This document shows positions 53,299 through 62,524 of a stretch of DNA of 64,000 bases, one piece after another. Position numbers and translations under genes: made by a program. Every line of letters starts with the position of its first letter. Position 1 is the stretch's first letter. The stretch is from Pseudomonas putida (GTDB lineage Bacteria > Pseudomonadota > Gammaproteobacteria > Pseudomonadales > Pseudomonadaceae): positions 620,001-684,000 of the forward strand of contig NZ_CP026115.2 in assembly GCF_009883635.2 (NCBI RefSeq). The letters run 5' to 3'. Below the pieces are notes generated by a model. The model ran no database searches, was not told the origin of the DNA, and saw only the letters and a program-made list of their open reading frames with translations.

Positions 53299-53907
53299 TC
53301 AGTTCTTCTCGGCCAGTTCACGCAACCCTTTGAGGGTATTGAACGGCGAATCGACCACGAACTTGTTGGCGATCATCGATGGCACACTACCGCCCGGTTC
53401 GGTGTGCACCTGGTAAGTCACTTCAGTGCTGTCGCCCTTGGGCACCAGCTTCCAGAAGCCCTGCACCTTCGCCACCCGGACAAAGCCTTTTTCTTCCGGG
53501 ATGTAGGTCGGCTCTTCGACCAGATTGCGGGTCAGGCTACCGTCAGCCCCCTTGATGGTAGTGACATGCAACACGGAATCACGCGGCGTCACCGGCCACG
53601 GCGTATTGAACTGGGTGTAGGTCCAGCTCTGGTCGCCTTCGTGCTTGAGCAACTTCTGCGACTTGCACTCGTGAATCCACTTGCAAGCCCCGGCCACGTC
53701 TTCCTGCAGCGCCTGGACCTTGGCCAGTGGCGCCTTGATCAGGGTCACGCCCTGGTAGGCCTTGTACTTGGAACCCGGCACTTCACTGAGCGAGACCTTG
53801 ATCCCCTCCTCGTCCTTGGCCACCTGCCAGTTCTCGGCCCAGGCAGCCGGCGCCAGCAGGACACCCATGCCACACAGCAGTGCAATACGCTTGAACGATC
53901 TCATCAT
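53299..53907 (-). CDS. Exported START-domain protein
   Basis: This 202-residue protein has a signal peptide ending near 'LLAPAAWAEN' and a START/SRPBCC lipid-binding domain ('CKWIHECKSQKLL', 'PWPVTPRDSVLHVTT', 'KVQGFWKLVPKG'). It probably binds a lipid or other hydrophobic ligand in the periplasm. AAGGA before 53907 supports that ATG. Confidence 0.9.
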   Translation of the reverse strand: MMRSFKRIALLCGMGVLLAPAAWAENWQVAKDEEGIKVSLSEVPGSKYKAYQGVTLIKAPLAKVQALQEDVAGACKWIHECKSQKLLKHEGDQSWTYTQFNTPWPVTPRDSVLHVTTIKGADGSLTRNLVEEPTYIPEEKGFVRVAKVQGFWKLVPKGDSTEVTYQVHTEPGGSVPSMIANKFVVDSPFNTLKGLRELAEKN

Positions 53908-53937
53908 GTTTATCCTTGTTGTCGAAGATCCAGCCTC

Positions 53938-54192
53938 TCACGCCGCCGTTATCTGCTCCCACCAGCCAAGAATCCTGATTGCCTCGTCGCGGTCATTGCC
54001 ACACACCTCGATATCCGCCTTGAAACCGCCACACACCGCCGGCCGCTCGGGCTTGCCGAACAGGTCGCAGAGGTTTTCCGCTGTCAGGTGCAGGCAGCGC
54101 TCGCCCGCCGGCTTGCCCTGGGGCATGCGCGGCATCGCCGAGCTGATGGACGGGGCGATGCAGCAGGCACCACAACCCTCACGACACTTCAT
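53938..54192 (-). CDS. YkgJ-type cysteine cluster protein
   Basis: This 84-residue protein has the family cysteine pattern 'CREGCGACC' at residues 3-11 with later single cysteines in 'RCLHL', 'LCDLF' and 'AVCGGF'. These are likely metal ligands (zinc or iron-sulfur). Function is unknown. It lies 30 bases before the START-domain gene on the same strand. Confidence 0.88.
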   Translation of the reverse strand: MKCREGCGACCIAPSISSAMPRMPQGKPAGERCLHLTAENLCDLFGKPERPAVCGGFKADIEVCGNDRDEAIRILGWWEQITAA

Positions 54193-54316
54193 GGCTAAAT
54201 CAGGACTCCCTGGAACAAAACGGGACGATCGTCCCTGGATAGTAACCGCTCAAACATGCGTTTTAAATTGCCAACCCGATGAAAACGGCCGTGACCCGGC
54301 AGTCAGTTGAGCCAGC

Positions 54317-54775
54317 TCAGTTGCGGAACTGGAAATCGATCGCCGCGCCTTCCACGTCATGCCGGCTTTCGTTACGCAGCTGCAGCTGCATCTCGTTGCT
54401 GATCAAACGACCGTTGAGCTGAAACGGGCTGTCGTTGGTTTCCGGTTTTTCCGTGAACATGGCAGGCAGCAAAGGTTTGCGCCGGGTTGAAGGATCACCC
54501 ACTTCCGGCTCGAGATTCTTGACCATTTCGGTCGGCAGGCTCAGGTCCAGCTTGGCTTTGGGCAACGTCTGCGTGGCCACCTTGCTGACCGGCTTCCTGG
54601 GCTTGGCTTTGGCCTTGCTGGCCGCTGGCTTGGCTTTGGCTGCAGGCTTTGCCGCCTTGTCATGCCTTGCTTGCGCCTGGGCAGCAGGCTGCGCAGCCTG
54701 GACCACACCCAAAGGCAGGCAGAGCGGCGCAATACAGATCATCAGGGCGACACTACGCAACAGATTCATGGACAT
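54317..54775 (-). CDS. Hypothetical exported Ala/Lys-rich protein
   Basis: This 152-residue protein has a signal peptide ending near 'GVVQAAQPA', a low-complexity Ala/Lys/Pro region (~35-70) and a conserved-looking C-terminal part with 'LNGRLISNEMQLQLRNE'. No family is recognised. Starts at 54775 and 54769 are equal candidates; neither has a clear ribosome site. Confidence 0.72.
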   Translation of the reverse strand: MSMNLLRSVALMICIAPLCLPLGVVQAAQPAAQAQARHDKAAKPAAKAKPAASKAKAKPRKPVSKVATQTLPKAKLDLSLPTEMVKNLEPEVGDPSTRRKPLLPAMFTEKPETNDSPFQLNGRLISNEMQLQLRNESRHDVEGAAIDFQFRN

Positions 54776-54836
54776 CGACAGGCAGGCGGGATTGTAAAAG
54801 TGCGTATGCTCTCTGTTCCACCCGCTGCTGGCAAGC

Positions 54837-56279
54837 CTACAAAAGTGAGGGCTGTGATTCTCTGCATAGTTGCTGGGCCAAAAGCCCGAGCGTGATGACC
54901 GCCCGCTCGGCCTCCTTGTTCCATGGAATGCCGCAGTTGAGCCGTATGCAGTGGTTGAACTGCTCGGTGTTACTGAAGATAAGCCCGGGCGCGATACTGA
55001 TGCCCTGCTCCAGTGCACGCACATGCAGTTCCTGCGTGTTCACCCGCCCCGGCAGACTGACCCAGAGAATGAAACCGCCGGTTGGCCGGGTCATCTGGGT
55101 ACCTTCCGGGAAATGCTGCTGAACCGCCAACTGGTAGGCACTGAGGTTCTTGCGATATTCCTGGCGGATATAGCGCAGATGCCGGTCGTAGCCGCCGTTC
55201 TCCAGGTACGCTGCCACGCCCATTTGCGTCACACTGCACGCCGAGTGGGTAGTGAACGTCTGCAGACGCTGGATTTCATCCTGATAACGCCCCGCCACCA
55301 TCCAGCCGACCCGCACCCCCGGCGAAAGGGTCTTGGAAAAGCTCGAGCAGTAGATGACCCGGTCCAGCCGGTCGAAGGCCTTGAGCGCTTTGGTCTTGCC
55401 CTGCTCGAACATCAGTTCGCCATAGATGTCGTCTTCGACGATCTGGATATCGAAGTCCGATGCCAGGCGCAGCAACTGCTTCTGCCGTTCCTCTGGCACA
55501 GTACCGCCCAATGGATTGCTCAGGCGCGTGGTCAACACCAAGGCCTTGATCGACCACTGATTGGCGGCCAACTGCAAAGCTTCTAGGCTGATGCCGGTGG
55601 ACGGGTCACTGGGGATCTCGATCACCTTCAACCCCAGCAGGTCCGCCAACTGCAAGAGCCCGTAATAGGTCGGCGACTCGGCCGCGATCAGGTCACCCGG
55701 CCGGGTCAGCACCCGCAGCGACATCTGCAAGGCATCGACACAACCATGGGTGACGATCACCTCACGCGGGTCGACCAGCACACCCGCATCGCGCATGCGG
55801 ATCGCGATCTGCCGGCGCAGTGGCTCGAAGCCGGGGCTGAACATGTAGCTGAAGGCACGCGGGCTGTGGAAGCGGGTGACCTTGGCGATCTGCTGGTGCA
55901 AAGCGCGCACCGGCAGGTAATCGACGTGCGGCACCGCGGCGCCGAATGGGAACACGCCATCGCGGCGCGCCTCGGTCAACACCTGCTGGATGATGCTGGC
56001 ACGCGTGACCAGACCAGGGCGCTCGACCCGGGCGATATCCGGCGTCTGCGCGGTCAGAGCGGGCGTTTGATGCACGTAGTAGCCCGACTGCGGCCGGGCA
56101 CGGATCAGCCCCTGATCCTCGAGATTGGCGTAGGCCTGCAACACCGTGGCATGGCTGACGTTGAGCTGGGCGCTCATCTTGCGCACGGACGGTACGCGCT
56201 CACCCGGCTGGTAGACACCGCGACGGATGTCATCGGCCAGTTGCTGGGCGATACGCTGGTACAGCAGCAGGTTGGTCAT
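54837..56279 (-). CDS. MocR-like GntR / aminotransferase regulator
   Basis: This 480-residue protein has an N-terminal GntR winged helix (residues ~6-72, 'RVPSVRKMSAQLNVSHATVLQAY') and a class-I aminotransferase domain with PLP lysine K316 in 'CSSFSKTLSPG' and the 'VEDDIYGEL' segment. MocR proteins use PLP as effector and control amino-acid, PLP or transport genes, often a divergent neighbour. There is no divergent gene here, so its target is not evident. Confidence 0.93.
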   Translation of the reverse strand: MTNLLLYQRIAQQLADDIRRGVYQPGERVPSVRKMSAQLNVSHATVLQAYANLEDQGLIRARPQSGYYVHQTPALTAQTPDIARVERPGLVTRASIIQQVLTEARRDGVFPFGAAVPHVDYLPVRALHQQIAKVTRFHSPRAFSYMFSPGFEPLRRQIAIRMRDAGVLVDPREVIVTHGCVDALQMSLRVLTRPGDLIAAESPTYYGLLQLADLLGLKVIEIPSDPSTGISLEALQLAANQWSIKALVLTTRLSNPLGGTVPEERQKQLLRLASDFDIQIVEDDIYGELMFEQGKTKALKAFDRLDRVIYCSSFSKTLSPGVRVGWMVAGRYQDEIQRLQTFTTHSACSVTQMGVAAYLENGGYDRHLRYIRQEYRKNLSAYQLAVQQHFPEGTQMTRPTGGFILWVSLPGRVNTQELHVRALEQGISIAPGLIFSNTEQFNHCIRLNCGIPWNKEAERAVITLGLLAQQLCRESQPSLL

Positions 56280-56441
56280 GGCGGTATCTCGACGCGCAGG
56301 CGGCTCGTTATTCTTGTACGACTCACTGACGGTAGAGCATACCGTAACAGTTGCAAAGTGTACTGGGACAGATGGCTAGGTAGTCAACAATACCGTAGCG
56401 TGACACCTGTCAAAACGACTAATCCGTGCCATGCCGGCGAT

Positions 56442-56463
56442 GGGCCGCAAAGCGGCCCTTTTT
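56442..56463 (+). terminator. Rightward-facing terminator-like hairpin
   Basis: GGGCCGC-AAA-GCGGCCC is followed by T5 on the plus strand. Both flanking genes are read leftward, so the T tract is on the strand that does not carry their transcripts. Confidence 0.55.
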
Positions 56464-56471
56464 CAAGGTGA

Positions 56472-57284
56472 TCAGCGCGCTGGCGCGAGTCGCCCTTTGT
56501 CGTCAGAGAAGACGATTTCCACCCGGCGATTCTGCGCCCTGCCACGCTCCGAAGCATTGGCCTCGATCGGGTACTGGTCGCCATAGCCTTCGACCTGCAG
56601 GCGCTTCTCGTCGATCCCCAGGTCGACCAGCATGTCTGCCACCGACTGGGCACGATCGCGCGACAGCTTGAGGTTGTCTTCTGGCGTGCCCGTGCTGTCG
56701 GTATAGCCCTCGATCCGTACCACGCGACGCGGATTGAGCTGGAGGAACTGCACCAGCTTGAGCACGGTGCGGCTGGCCGAGCTCTTCAGGTCGGCACTGC
56801 CGGTGTCGAACAGCACGTCACTCAGGGTCATCACCAGGCCTCGGTCAGCCTGCTCCGAGGCCAACGCGGCAATCTGGTTCTCCACCCATTTGCCCTGCTG
56901 CTGCACACTGGCCAGCTTGGCCTCACGCAAGGCCAACTGCAGGCGCTGACGCTCGAGGTCGAGCTTGGCCCGACGCTCCTCGCTCAGCGCCAGCTTGGCA
57001 TGCTCGCCGGCAATCTCGCTGTAGCGCTGGCTCAGGTAGGCATAATGGCGCACGTCGCTGCCCGTGCCGATGTAGCCGGAAAGGCGCTCGGCGCGGGACA
57101 GCGACTCACCGGCACGGATCACGTCACGCGGGGCACTGCGCAGCACGTCGGCATCGTCCTTGACCTTCTGGAAGGCCGCGGTCGCGTCATCCAGCGCCGC
57201 CGAACTGCGCTGGCTGGCGCAACCCTGCAAGCCGGCCGTCAGCACCAGCAGTGCCAGCGCGGTTTTCGCATTCAGGCGCATCAT
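56472..57284 (-). CDS. DUF4398 / OmpA-domain lipoprotein
   Basis: This 270-residue lipoprotein has lipobox LQGC (C22), a DUF4398-like helical region (~25-150) and a C-terminal OmpA peptidoglycan-binding domain ('DVLFDTGSADLKSSA', 'IEGYTDSTGTPEDNLKLSRDRAQSV', 'GRAQNRRVEI'). It likely links the outer membrane to the cell wall. Its ATG overlaps the stop of the preceding DUF4398 gene by four bases. Confidence 0.92.
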   Translation of the reverse strand: MMRLNAKTALALLVLTAGLQGCASQRSSAALDDATAAFQKVKDDADVLRSAPRDVIRAGESLSRAERLSGYIGTGSDVRHYAYLSQRYSEIAGEHAKLALSEERRAKLDLERQRLQLALREAKLASVQQQGKWVENQIAALASEQADRGLVMTLSDVLFDTGSADLKSSASRTVLKLVQFLQLNPRRVVRIEGYTDSTGTPEDNLKLSRDRAQSVADMLVDLGIDEKRLQVEGYGDQYPIEANASERGRAQNRRVEIVFSDDKGRLAPAR

Positions 57285-57634
57285 GGCTGCACCTCCAGTT
57301 GCTTGCGCAGGCGCTTGACCCGCGTTTGCAGCAGCTGAAGCTGCTCTTCGCTCTTCTGGTTCAGCACCTGCGCCTCGGCCAGGCGGGCATCCAGCTCGGC
57401 CTGCTCGGCACGCAGGCGTGCGTCACGGTAGTCCTCGGTCAGCATGTTGGTCTTGGCCCGGGCGAACTTGTCTTCGGCCAGCTTCAGCGCCTCGACCTGG
57501 TCGGTGGCTCCGACTGCCTTGGCCTGCTCCAGCGCCTGCTCGGAAATTCGCATCTGCTCATTGGGCGCCGGGTCTTTGGCGCAGCCGGCCAGGCCGAGCA
57601 TGGCCACGACCAGGATAAGGGATTGGGTTCTCAC
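57281..57634 (-). CDS. DUF4398 lipoprotein
   Basis: This 117-residue lipoprotein has lipobox LAGC (C18) and a long helical DUF4398 domain with coiled-coil character to its end. It is similar in plan to the N-terminal half of the OmpA-fused neighbour, and the two genes overlap by four bases, so they probably act together. Confidence 0.88.
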   Translation of the reverse strand: MRTQSLILVVAMLGLAGCAKDPAPNEQMRISEQALEQAKAVGATDQVEALKLAEDKFARAKTNMLTEDYRDARLRAEQAELDARLAEAQVLNQKSEEQLQLLQTRVKRLRKQLEVQP

Positions 57635-57643
57635 GCACTCTTC

Positions 57644-58465
57644 CTAATGTTTTGGGGCGTCCGCCTGCACTTGCATCTGCGCTTTCCAACGCTCGACATT
57701 ACGTTGCAGCACGGCTTCGGACGCACCGGAGATCGGCAATTCTGTCAGCTTTTTCGCCAATTGCCCACGCAACCACGCGTCATTGCAGGCCGAATTGTGC
57801 GACAAGGCCAGGTACAGGCCAGGGCGGTCCACTGGCAAGCCGCGCGCGATGAGGTTGTTGCTCATGCCCAGGCTTTGGGTCATGGCCATGCCCGAGTAGC
57901 GCCCGGCCAATACATAATCGACCTGGCCCAGCACCAGTTTCTGGAAGGCCTGGGTGAGGTTCTGCGCCGGCACCAGCTTCAACTGGGCCTTGGCGAAGGC
58001 AGTGAACGCCGGGGTCAGGCGGGCACGCTCGGACAGGCTGCCCTGGTACTTGGCCAGGTCGGCCGGGCCTTCGAACTCCAGCGTAGCGTCGTGACGCGTC
58101 CAGACCAGGTATTCATTGAGCTGCAAGGGTGGGTGGATGTAGTCCAGCGCCGTCAGCTGCTCCACTTGCATGGGGGTATCGAGCAGCAGGTCCATGCGCC
58201 CACTGCGCACCTCTTCCAGCGCCTGATCGCGCCGACCGGCACTGAGCACCTCGACTTTCACCCCCAGCTCGCCAAGCACCTGGCGCAGCAGGTCGACATT
58301 GGCACCGATCAGGTGCTTCGGGTCGCTCGGGTCTTGCCAGGCATACGGCGGTGCGTCCGGGCTGCCGGTTGCCACCAGTCGCTCGCACTTGCCTGCCGCC
58401 ATCACCACCGGCGACAGCAGCGCCACCATGCATGCCAGCACCCTGCCCGCTTCGCGCAACACCAT
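57644..58465 (-). CDS. Periplasmic binding protein, family 3
   Basis: This 273-residue protein has a signal peptide ending near 'SPVVMAAGKCE' and a type-II binding fold ('GANVDLLRQVLGELGVKVEVL', 'GRMDLLLDTPM', 'LGQVDYVLAGRYSG'). No transporter genes are near. It precedes the DUF4398 pair by nine bases, suggesting one operon and possibly a sensing or envelope role rather than uptake. Confidence 0.85.
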   Translation of the reverse strand: MVLREAGRVLACMVALLSPVVMAAGKCERLVATGSPDAPPYAWQDPSDPKHLIGANVDLLRQVLGELGVKVEVLSAGRRDQALEEVRSGRMDLLLDTPMQVEQLTALDYIHPPLQLNEYLVWTRHDATLEFEGPADLAKYQGSLSERARLTPAFTAFAKAQLKLVPAQNLTQAFQKLVLGQVDYVLAGRYSGMAMTQSLGMSNNLIARGLPVDRPGLYLALSHNSACNDAWLRGQLAKKLTELPISGASEAVLQRNVERWKAQMQVQADAPKH

Positions 58466-58487
58466 CCTTCACTCCTTGCCCGGCAAC

Positions 58488-58526
58488 AAAAAAGCCCGGC
58501 CCTCAATGCGAGGGCCGGGCTTCTTT
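58488..58526 (-). terminator. Terminator after etfA
   Basis: On the minus strand AAGCCCGGCCCTC-GCATT-GAGGGCCGGGCTT runs into a T tract, past the etfA stop. Confidence 0.92.
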
Positions 58527-58544
58527 ATAAGTGAAGCAGGCGGA

Positions 58545-59489
58545 TCAGACCAGCTTTTCCAGCTCCGGAACAGCTTCGAACAGGTCGGCGACCAGGCCGT
58601 AATCGGCCACCTGGAAGATCGGCGCTTCTTCATCCTTGTTGATCGCGACGATCACCTTGGAATCCTTCATGCCGGCCAGGTGCTGGATCGCACCGGAGAT
58701 ACCGACGGCGATGTACAGCTGTGGCGCAACGATCTTGCCGGTCTGACCGACCTGCATGTCGTTCGGCACGAAGCCGGCATCGACCGCAGCGCGCGAGGCA
58801 CCAACGGCAGCGCCAAGCTTGTCGGCCAAGCTGTACAGGTGCTTGAAGTTGTCACCGTTGCCCATGCCACGGCCGCCGGAAACGACGATCTTGGCAGCGG
58901 TCAGCTCTGGGCGGTCGGACTTGGCCAGTTCTTCGCCAACGAAGACCGAGATGCCGGCGTTGTGCGCAGCAGCGACAGCTTCTACAGCAGCCGAACCACC
59001 TTCGGCAGCCACGGCGTCGAAGCCGGTGGTACGCACGGTGATGACCTTGACCGAAGCGCTCGATTGCACGGTGGCAATGGCGTTACCGGCGTAGATCGGG
59101 CGCTTGAAGGTGTCGGCCGATTCAACCGAGATGATCTCGGAGATCTGGTCAACGTCCAGCAGCGCGGCAACGCGTGGCAGGATGTTCTTGCCGTTGGTGG
59201 TGGCCGGGGCTAGTACGTGGCTGTAGCCGCCGGCCCCGCCTTGTCCAACAAGAGCAACGATCAGCGGCGCGACGTTTTCTGGCAGGGCGTGGGCGTAGGC
59301 GGCGTTATCGGCAACCAGCACCTTGGCCACGCCAGCGACCTTCGCAGCGGCTTCGGCAACGCCACCGACGTTCTGGCCAGCGACCAGCACGTGCACATCA
59401 CCACCGATCTTGGCGGCAGCGGCGACAGTGTTCAGGGTGGCCGGGGCTACGGCACCGTTTTCGTGTTCAGCGACAACCAGGATAGTCAT
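58545..59489 (-). CDS. etfA: Electron transfer flavoprotein alpha subunit
   Basis: This 314-residue subunit binds FAD through its C-terminal domain ('[19 protein letters not shown]', '[21 protein letters not shown]', '[10 protein letters not shown]'). With EtfB it collects electrons from acyl-CoA and other dehydrogenases. Its ATG directly abuts the etfB stop. Confidence 0.97.
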   Translation of the reverse strand: MTILVVAEHENGAVAPATLNTVAAAAKIGGDVHVLVAGQNVGGVAEAAAKVAGVAKVLVADNAAYAHALPENVAPLIVALVGQGGAGGYSHVLAPATTNGKNILPRVAALLDVDQISEIISVESADTFKRPIYAGNAIATVQSSASVKVITVRTTGFDAVAAEGGSAAVEAVAAAHNAGISVFVGEELAKSDRPELTAAKIVVSGGRGMGNGDNFKHLYSLADKLGAAVGASRAAVDAGFVPNDMQVGQTGKIVAPQLYIAVGISGAIQHLAGMKDSKVIVAINKDEEAPIFQVADYGLVADLFEAVPELEKLV

Positions 59490-60239
59490 TTAGATTACCT
59501 TCGCTTCGTTCTTCAGCTTCTCGACCAGTTCGGCCACCGATTTGACCTTGATGCCAGCGCTGCGGGCAGCCGGAGCTTCGACTTTCAGGGTCTTGTTGGT
59601 GGAGGCGAGGGAAACGCCCAGCGCATCTGGAGTCACGGTTTCCAGCGGCTTCTTCTTGGCCTTCATGATGTTCGGCAGCGACGCGTAGCGTGGCTCGTTC
59701 AGGCGCAGGTCGGTGGTGACGATGGCTGGCAGATTCAGCGCAACGGTCTGCAGGCCGCCGTCGATTTCACGGGTGACGTTCAGCTTGTCGCCAGCCACTT
59801 CGACCTTGGAGGCGAAGGTACCCTGGGCGAAGCCGGTCAGCGCGGCCAGCATCTGGCCGGTCTGGTTGTTGTCACTGTCGATGGCCTGCTTGCCGAGGAT
59901 CACCAGCTGTGGCTGTTCCTTGTCGACAACGGCTTTCAGCGCCTTGGCCACGGCCAGGGAATTCAGCTCGTCAGCGGCTTCGACCAGGATGGCGCGGTCG
60001 GCACCCAGAGCCAGGGCAGTACGCAACTGCTCCTGAGCGGTGGTCGGGCCGACGGAGACGACAACGATCTCGGTCGCGACACCCTTTTCCTTCAGGCGTA
60101 CGGCTTCTTCCACGGCGATCTCGCAGAAGGGGTTCATGGACATCTTGACGTTAGCAAGGTCGACGCCGGAGTTGTCCGCCTTGACGCGAACCTTGACGTT
60201 GTAGTCGACCACTCGTTTGACAGCTACAAGAACCTTCAT
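59490..60239 (-). CDS. etfB: Electron transfer flavoprotein beta subunit
   Basis: This 249-residue subunit has the ETF beta signature region '[14 protein letters not shown]' at the start, and '[19 protein letters not shown]' and '[13 protein letters not shown]' for AMP binding. ATG 60239 gives the standard N-terminus; the upstream extension is discarded. It is the first gene of etfBA. Confidence 0.97.
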   Translation of the reverse strand: MKVLVAVKRVVDYNVKVRVKADNSGVDLANVKMSMNPFCEIAVEEAVRLKEKGVATEIVVVSVGPTTAQEQLRTALALGADRAILVEAADELNSLAVAKALKAVVDKEQPQLVILGKQAIDSDNNQTGQMLAALTGFAQGTFASKVEVAGDKLNVTREIDGGLQTVALNLPAIVTTDLRLNEPRYASLPNIMKAKKKPLETVTPDALGVSLASTNKTLKVEAPAARSAGIKVKSVAELVEKLKNEAKVI

Positions 60240-60614
60240 GGATTCCTCGTTACTCTCCGGTGAATAGATAGTCGCCTGGGGCAGAGCCCGGCGATGCGCG
60301 TGGGTACAAGGGCACCTCTGAAAACGTACCGGGAGGGGCAAACTTCATGGTGACCGAACAGTCTTGTCGCGACTGTTGCGGCAAATACCCACGGGTCATT
60401 TTCTGTGGTGGCGTGTAAACTCCACTACAAACCGGCCAAAGGCCGCAAAACCCTGCTCCACACCTGGTCTTTAGAGGTGTACCTGCGCCCGGCTGCAAGC
60501 CTACGGCGAACGTAAAACCGCTCGTATCTTGACCGCAACACCCAATCCGGTCAATACGGCAAATCGGTCACCTTCCAGCCGCGTCCCTGTGATTTTACTG
60601 GGCTCCGGCAAATT

Positions 60615-60629
60615 CAAACAAACGTTTGT
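60615..60629. promoter_or_regulatory. PsrA-like operator
   Basis: CAAAC-AAAC-GTTTG at 60615-60628 fits the PsrA consensus G/CAAAC-N2-4-GTTTG/C. ACAAACGTTTGT (60618-60629) is also a perfect 12-base palindrome. It directly abuts the -35 of the ETF-QO promoter, where bound repressor would block RNA polymerase. PsrA is a fatty-acid-responsive TetR regulator in pseudomonads. Confidence 0.65.
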
Positions 60630-60630
60630 A

Positions 60631-60659
60631 TTGGACCCGCCAAGTGGTGTAGATATAAT
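60631..60659 (+). promoter_or_regulatory. Sigma70-type promoter of the ETF-QO gene
   Basis: TTGGAC (60631-60636) and a consensus TATAAT (60654-60659) are 17 bases apart, giving a leader of about 120 bases before the GTG at 60789. Confidence 0.75.
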
Positions 60660-60788
60660 GCGCGCCAAGACAAAACGGTGTAGTCCGTCCATTGCGTAGC
60701 TACAGTTTCGCGCCAGTGAAGCGCCGCTGCACGCAAGCACCCATAAGACAAAGCAACAGCACGAGCCTTGATGAGTAGGAGAGAACCT

Positions 60789-62453
60789 GTGGAACGCGAA
60801 TACATGGAATTCGACGTGGTCATCGTCGGCGCAGGCCCCGCGGGCTTGTCCGCCGCCTGCCGCCTGAAGCAGAAGGCCGCCGAAGCCGGTAGCGAGATCA
60901 GCGTCTGCGTGGTGGAAAAAGGCTCCGAAGTAGGTGCTCATATTCTCTCTGGCGCGGTGTTCGAACCCCGCGCCCTGAACGAGCTTTTCCCGGACTGGAA
61001 AGAGCTCGGCGCCCCGCTCAACACCGAAGTGAAACGCGACGATATCTATGTGCTGAAAAGTGCCGACAGCTCGACCAAGGTCCCGGACCTGTTCGTGCCC
61101 AAGACCATGCACAACCACGGCAACTACATCATCTCCCTGGGCAACCTGTGCCGCTGGCTGGCCCAGCAGGCCGAAAACCTGGGCGTGGAAATCTACCCGG
61201 GCTTCGCCGCCCAGGAAGCGCTGTTCGACGAAAACGGCGTGGTCCGCGGCATCGTCACCGGTGACCTGGGTGTCGACCGCGAAGGCAATCCGAAGGACGG
61301 CCTGTACACCCCGGGCATGGAACTGCGTGCCAAGTACACCCTGTTCGCCGAAGGCTGCCGCGGTCATATCGGCAAGCAGCTGATCAAACGCTTCAACCTC
61401 GACAGCGAAGCCGACGTCCAGCACTACGGCATCGGCCTGAAGGAAATCTGGGAAATCGACCCGGCCAAGCACGAGCAGGGCCTGGTGGTGCACACCGCTG
61501 GCTGGCCGCTGGACGTGACCAGCAAGGACAACACCGGCGGTTCGTTCCTCTATCACCTGGAAAACAACCAGGTAGTGGTCGGCCTGATCGTCGACCTCTC
61601 CTACGCCAACCCTTACCTGTCGCCGTTCGATGAATTCCAGCGCCTGAAACACCACCCGGTGATGAGCCAGTATCTCGAAGGCGGCAAGCGCATCAGCTAT
61701 GGTGCCCGCGCCATCTGCAAAGGCGGCCTGAACTCGCTGCCGAAAATGGTCTTCAACGGCGGCGCGCTGATCGGTTGCGACCTCGGCACCCTGAACTTCT
61801 CGAAGATCAAGGGCAGCCACACCGCCATGAAATCCGGCATGCTCGCCGCCGAGGCGGTGGCTGACGCACTGGCTGCCGGTCGCGAGGGTGGCGACCTGCT
61901 CGACGGCTACGTCAGCGCGTTCAAGGCCAGCTGGCTGTACGAAGAACTGTTCGCCAGCCGTAACTTCGGCCCGGCACTGCACAAGTTCGGCCCACTGCTC
62001 GGTGGTGCCTTCAACTATGTCGACCAGAACTGGTTCAATGGCAAGCTGCCGTTCACCCTGCACGACACCAAGCCGGACTACGCCTGCCTCAAGCTGGCCG
62101 CCGAGTCGAAGAAGATCGACTACCCGAAACCGGACGGCAAGCTCAGCTTCGACAAGCTCAGCTCGGTATTCCTCTCCAGCACCAACCACGAAGAGGAACA
62201 ACCCTGCCACCTGAAGCTGACCGACCCGAACGTGCCGATCGCCAGCAACCTGCCGCTGTATGACGAACCGGCCCAGCGCTACTGCCCGGCGGGCGTGTAC
62301 GAAGTGGTCAGCCAGGAAGACGGCAGCAAGCGCTTCCAGATCAACGCGCAGAACTGCGTGCACTGCAAGACCTGCGACATCAAGGACCCAGCGCAGAACA
62401 TCACCTGGGTCACCCCTGAAGGCGCTGGTGGGCCGAACTACCCGAACATGTAA
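60789..62453 (+). CDS. Electron transfer flavoprotein-ubiquinone oxidoreductase
   Basis: This 554-residue membrane-associated enzyme passes electrons from reduced ETF to ubiquinone. It has FAD motif 'VIVGAGPAGLSAA', the 'GAHILSGAVFEP' segment and C-terminal [4Fe-4S] ligands in 'NCVHCKTCDIKDP'. The start is GTG at 60789, with AGGAGA 7 bases before it. An ATG five codons later would be a weaker choice. Confidence 0.96.
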   Translation: MEREYMEFDVVIVGAGPAGLSAACRLKQKAAEAGSEISVCVVEKGSEVGAHILSGAVFEPRALNELFPDWKELGAPLNTEVKRDDIYVLKSADSSTKVPDLFVPKTMHNHGNYIISLGNLCRWLAQQAENLGVEIYPGFAAQEALFDENGVVRGIVTGDLGVDREGNPKDGLYTPGMELRAKYTLFAEGCRGHIGKQLIKRFNLDSEADVQHYGIGLKEIWEIDPAKHEQGLVVHTAGWPLDVTSKDNTGGSFLYHLENNQVVVGLIVDLSYANPYLSPFDEFQRLKHHPVMSQYLEGGKRISYGARAICKGGLNSLPKMVFNGGALIGCDLGTLNFSKIKGSHTAMKSGMLAAEAVADALAAGREGGDLLDGYVSAFKASWLYEELFASRNFGPALHKFGPLLGGAFNYVDQNWFNGKLPFTLHDTKPDYACLKLAAESKKIDYPKPDGKLSFDKLSSVFLSSTNHEEEQPCHLKLTDPNVPIASNLPLYDEPAQRYCPAGVYEVVSQEDGSKRFQINAQNCVHCKTCDIKDPAQNITWVTPEGAGGPNYPNM

Positions 62454-62473
62454 GGCCACTGCCCATGCAGCAA

Positions 62474-62508
62474 CAAAAAGCCCCCGGTTCGTGAGAGCCG
62501 GGGGCTTT
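62474..62508. terminator. Terminator between ETF-QO gene and mqsA
   Basis: AAAAAGCCCCCGG-(TTCGTGAGAG)-CCGGGGGCTTT is a strong stem between convergent genes. Confidence 0.88.
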
Positions 62509-62524
62509 GCATTGTGCACCGCTT

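Larger units (their letters stand above)
60240..60788. other. Divergent etfB / ETF-QO control region (549 bases)
   Basis: The right end holds the ETF-QO promoter and a PsrA-like palindrome. The left part should carry the etfBA promoter, but I find no convincing -35/-10 pair. No frame in it has support as a gene. Confidence 0.65.
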
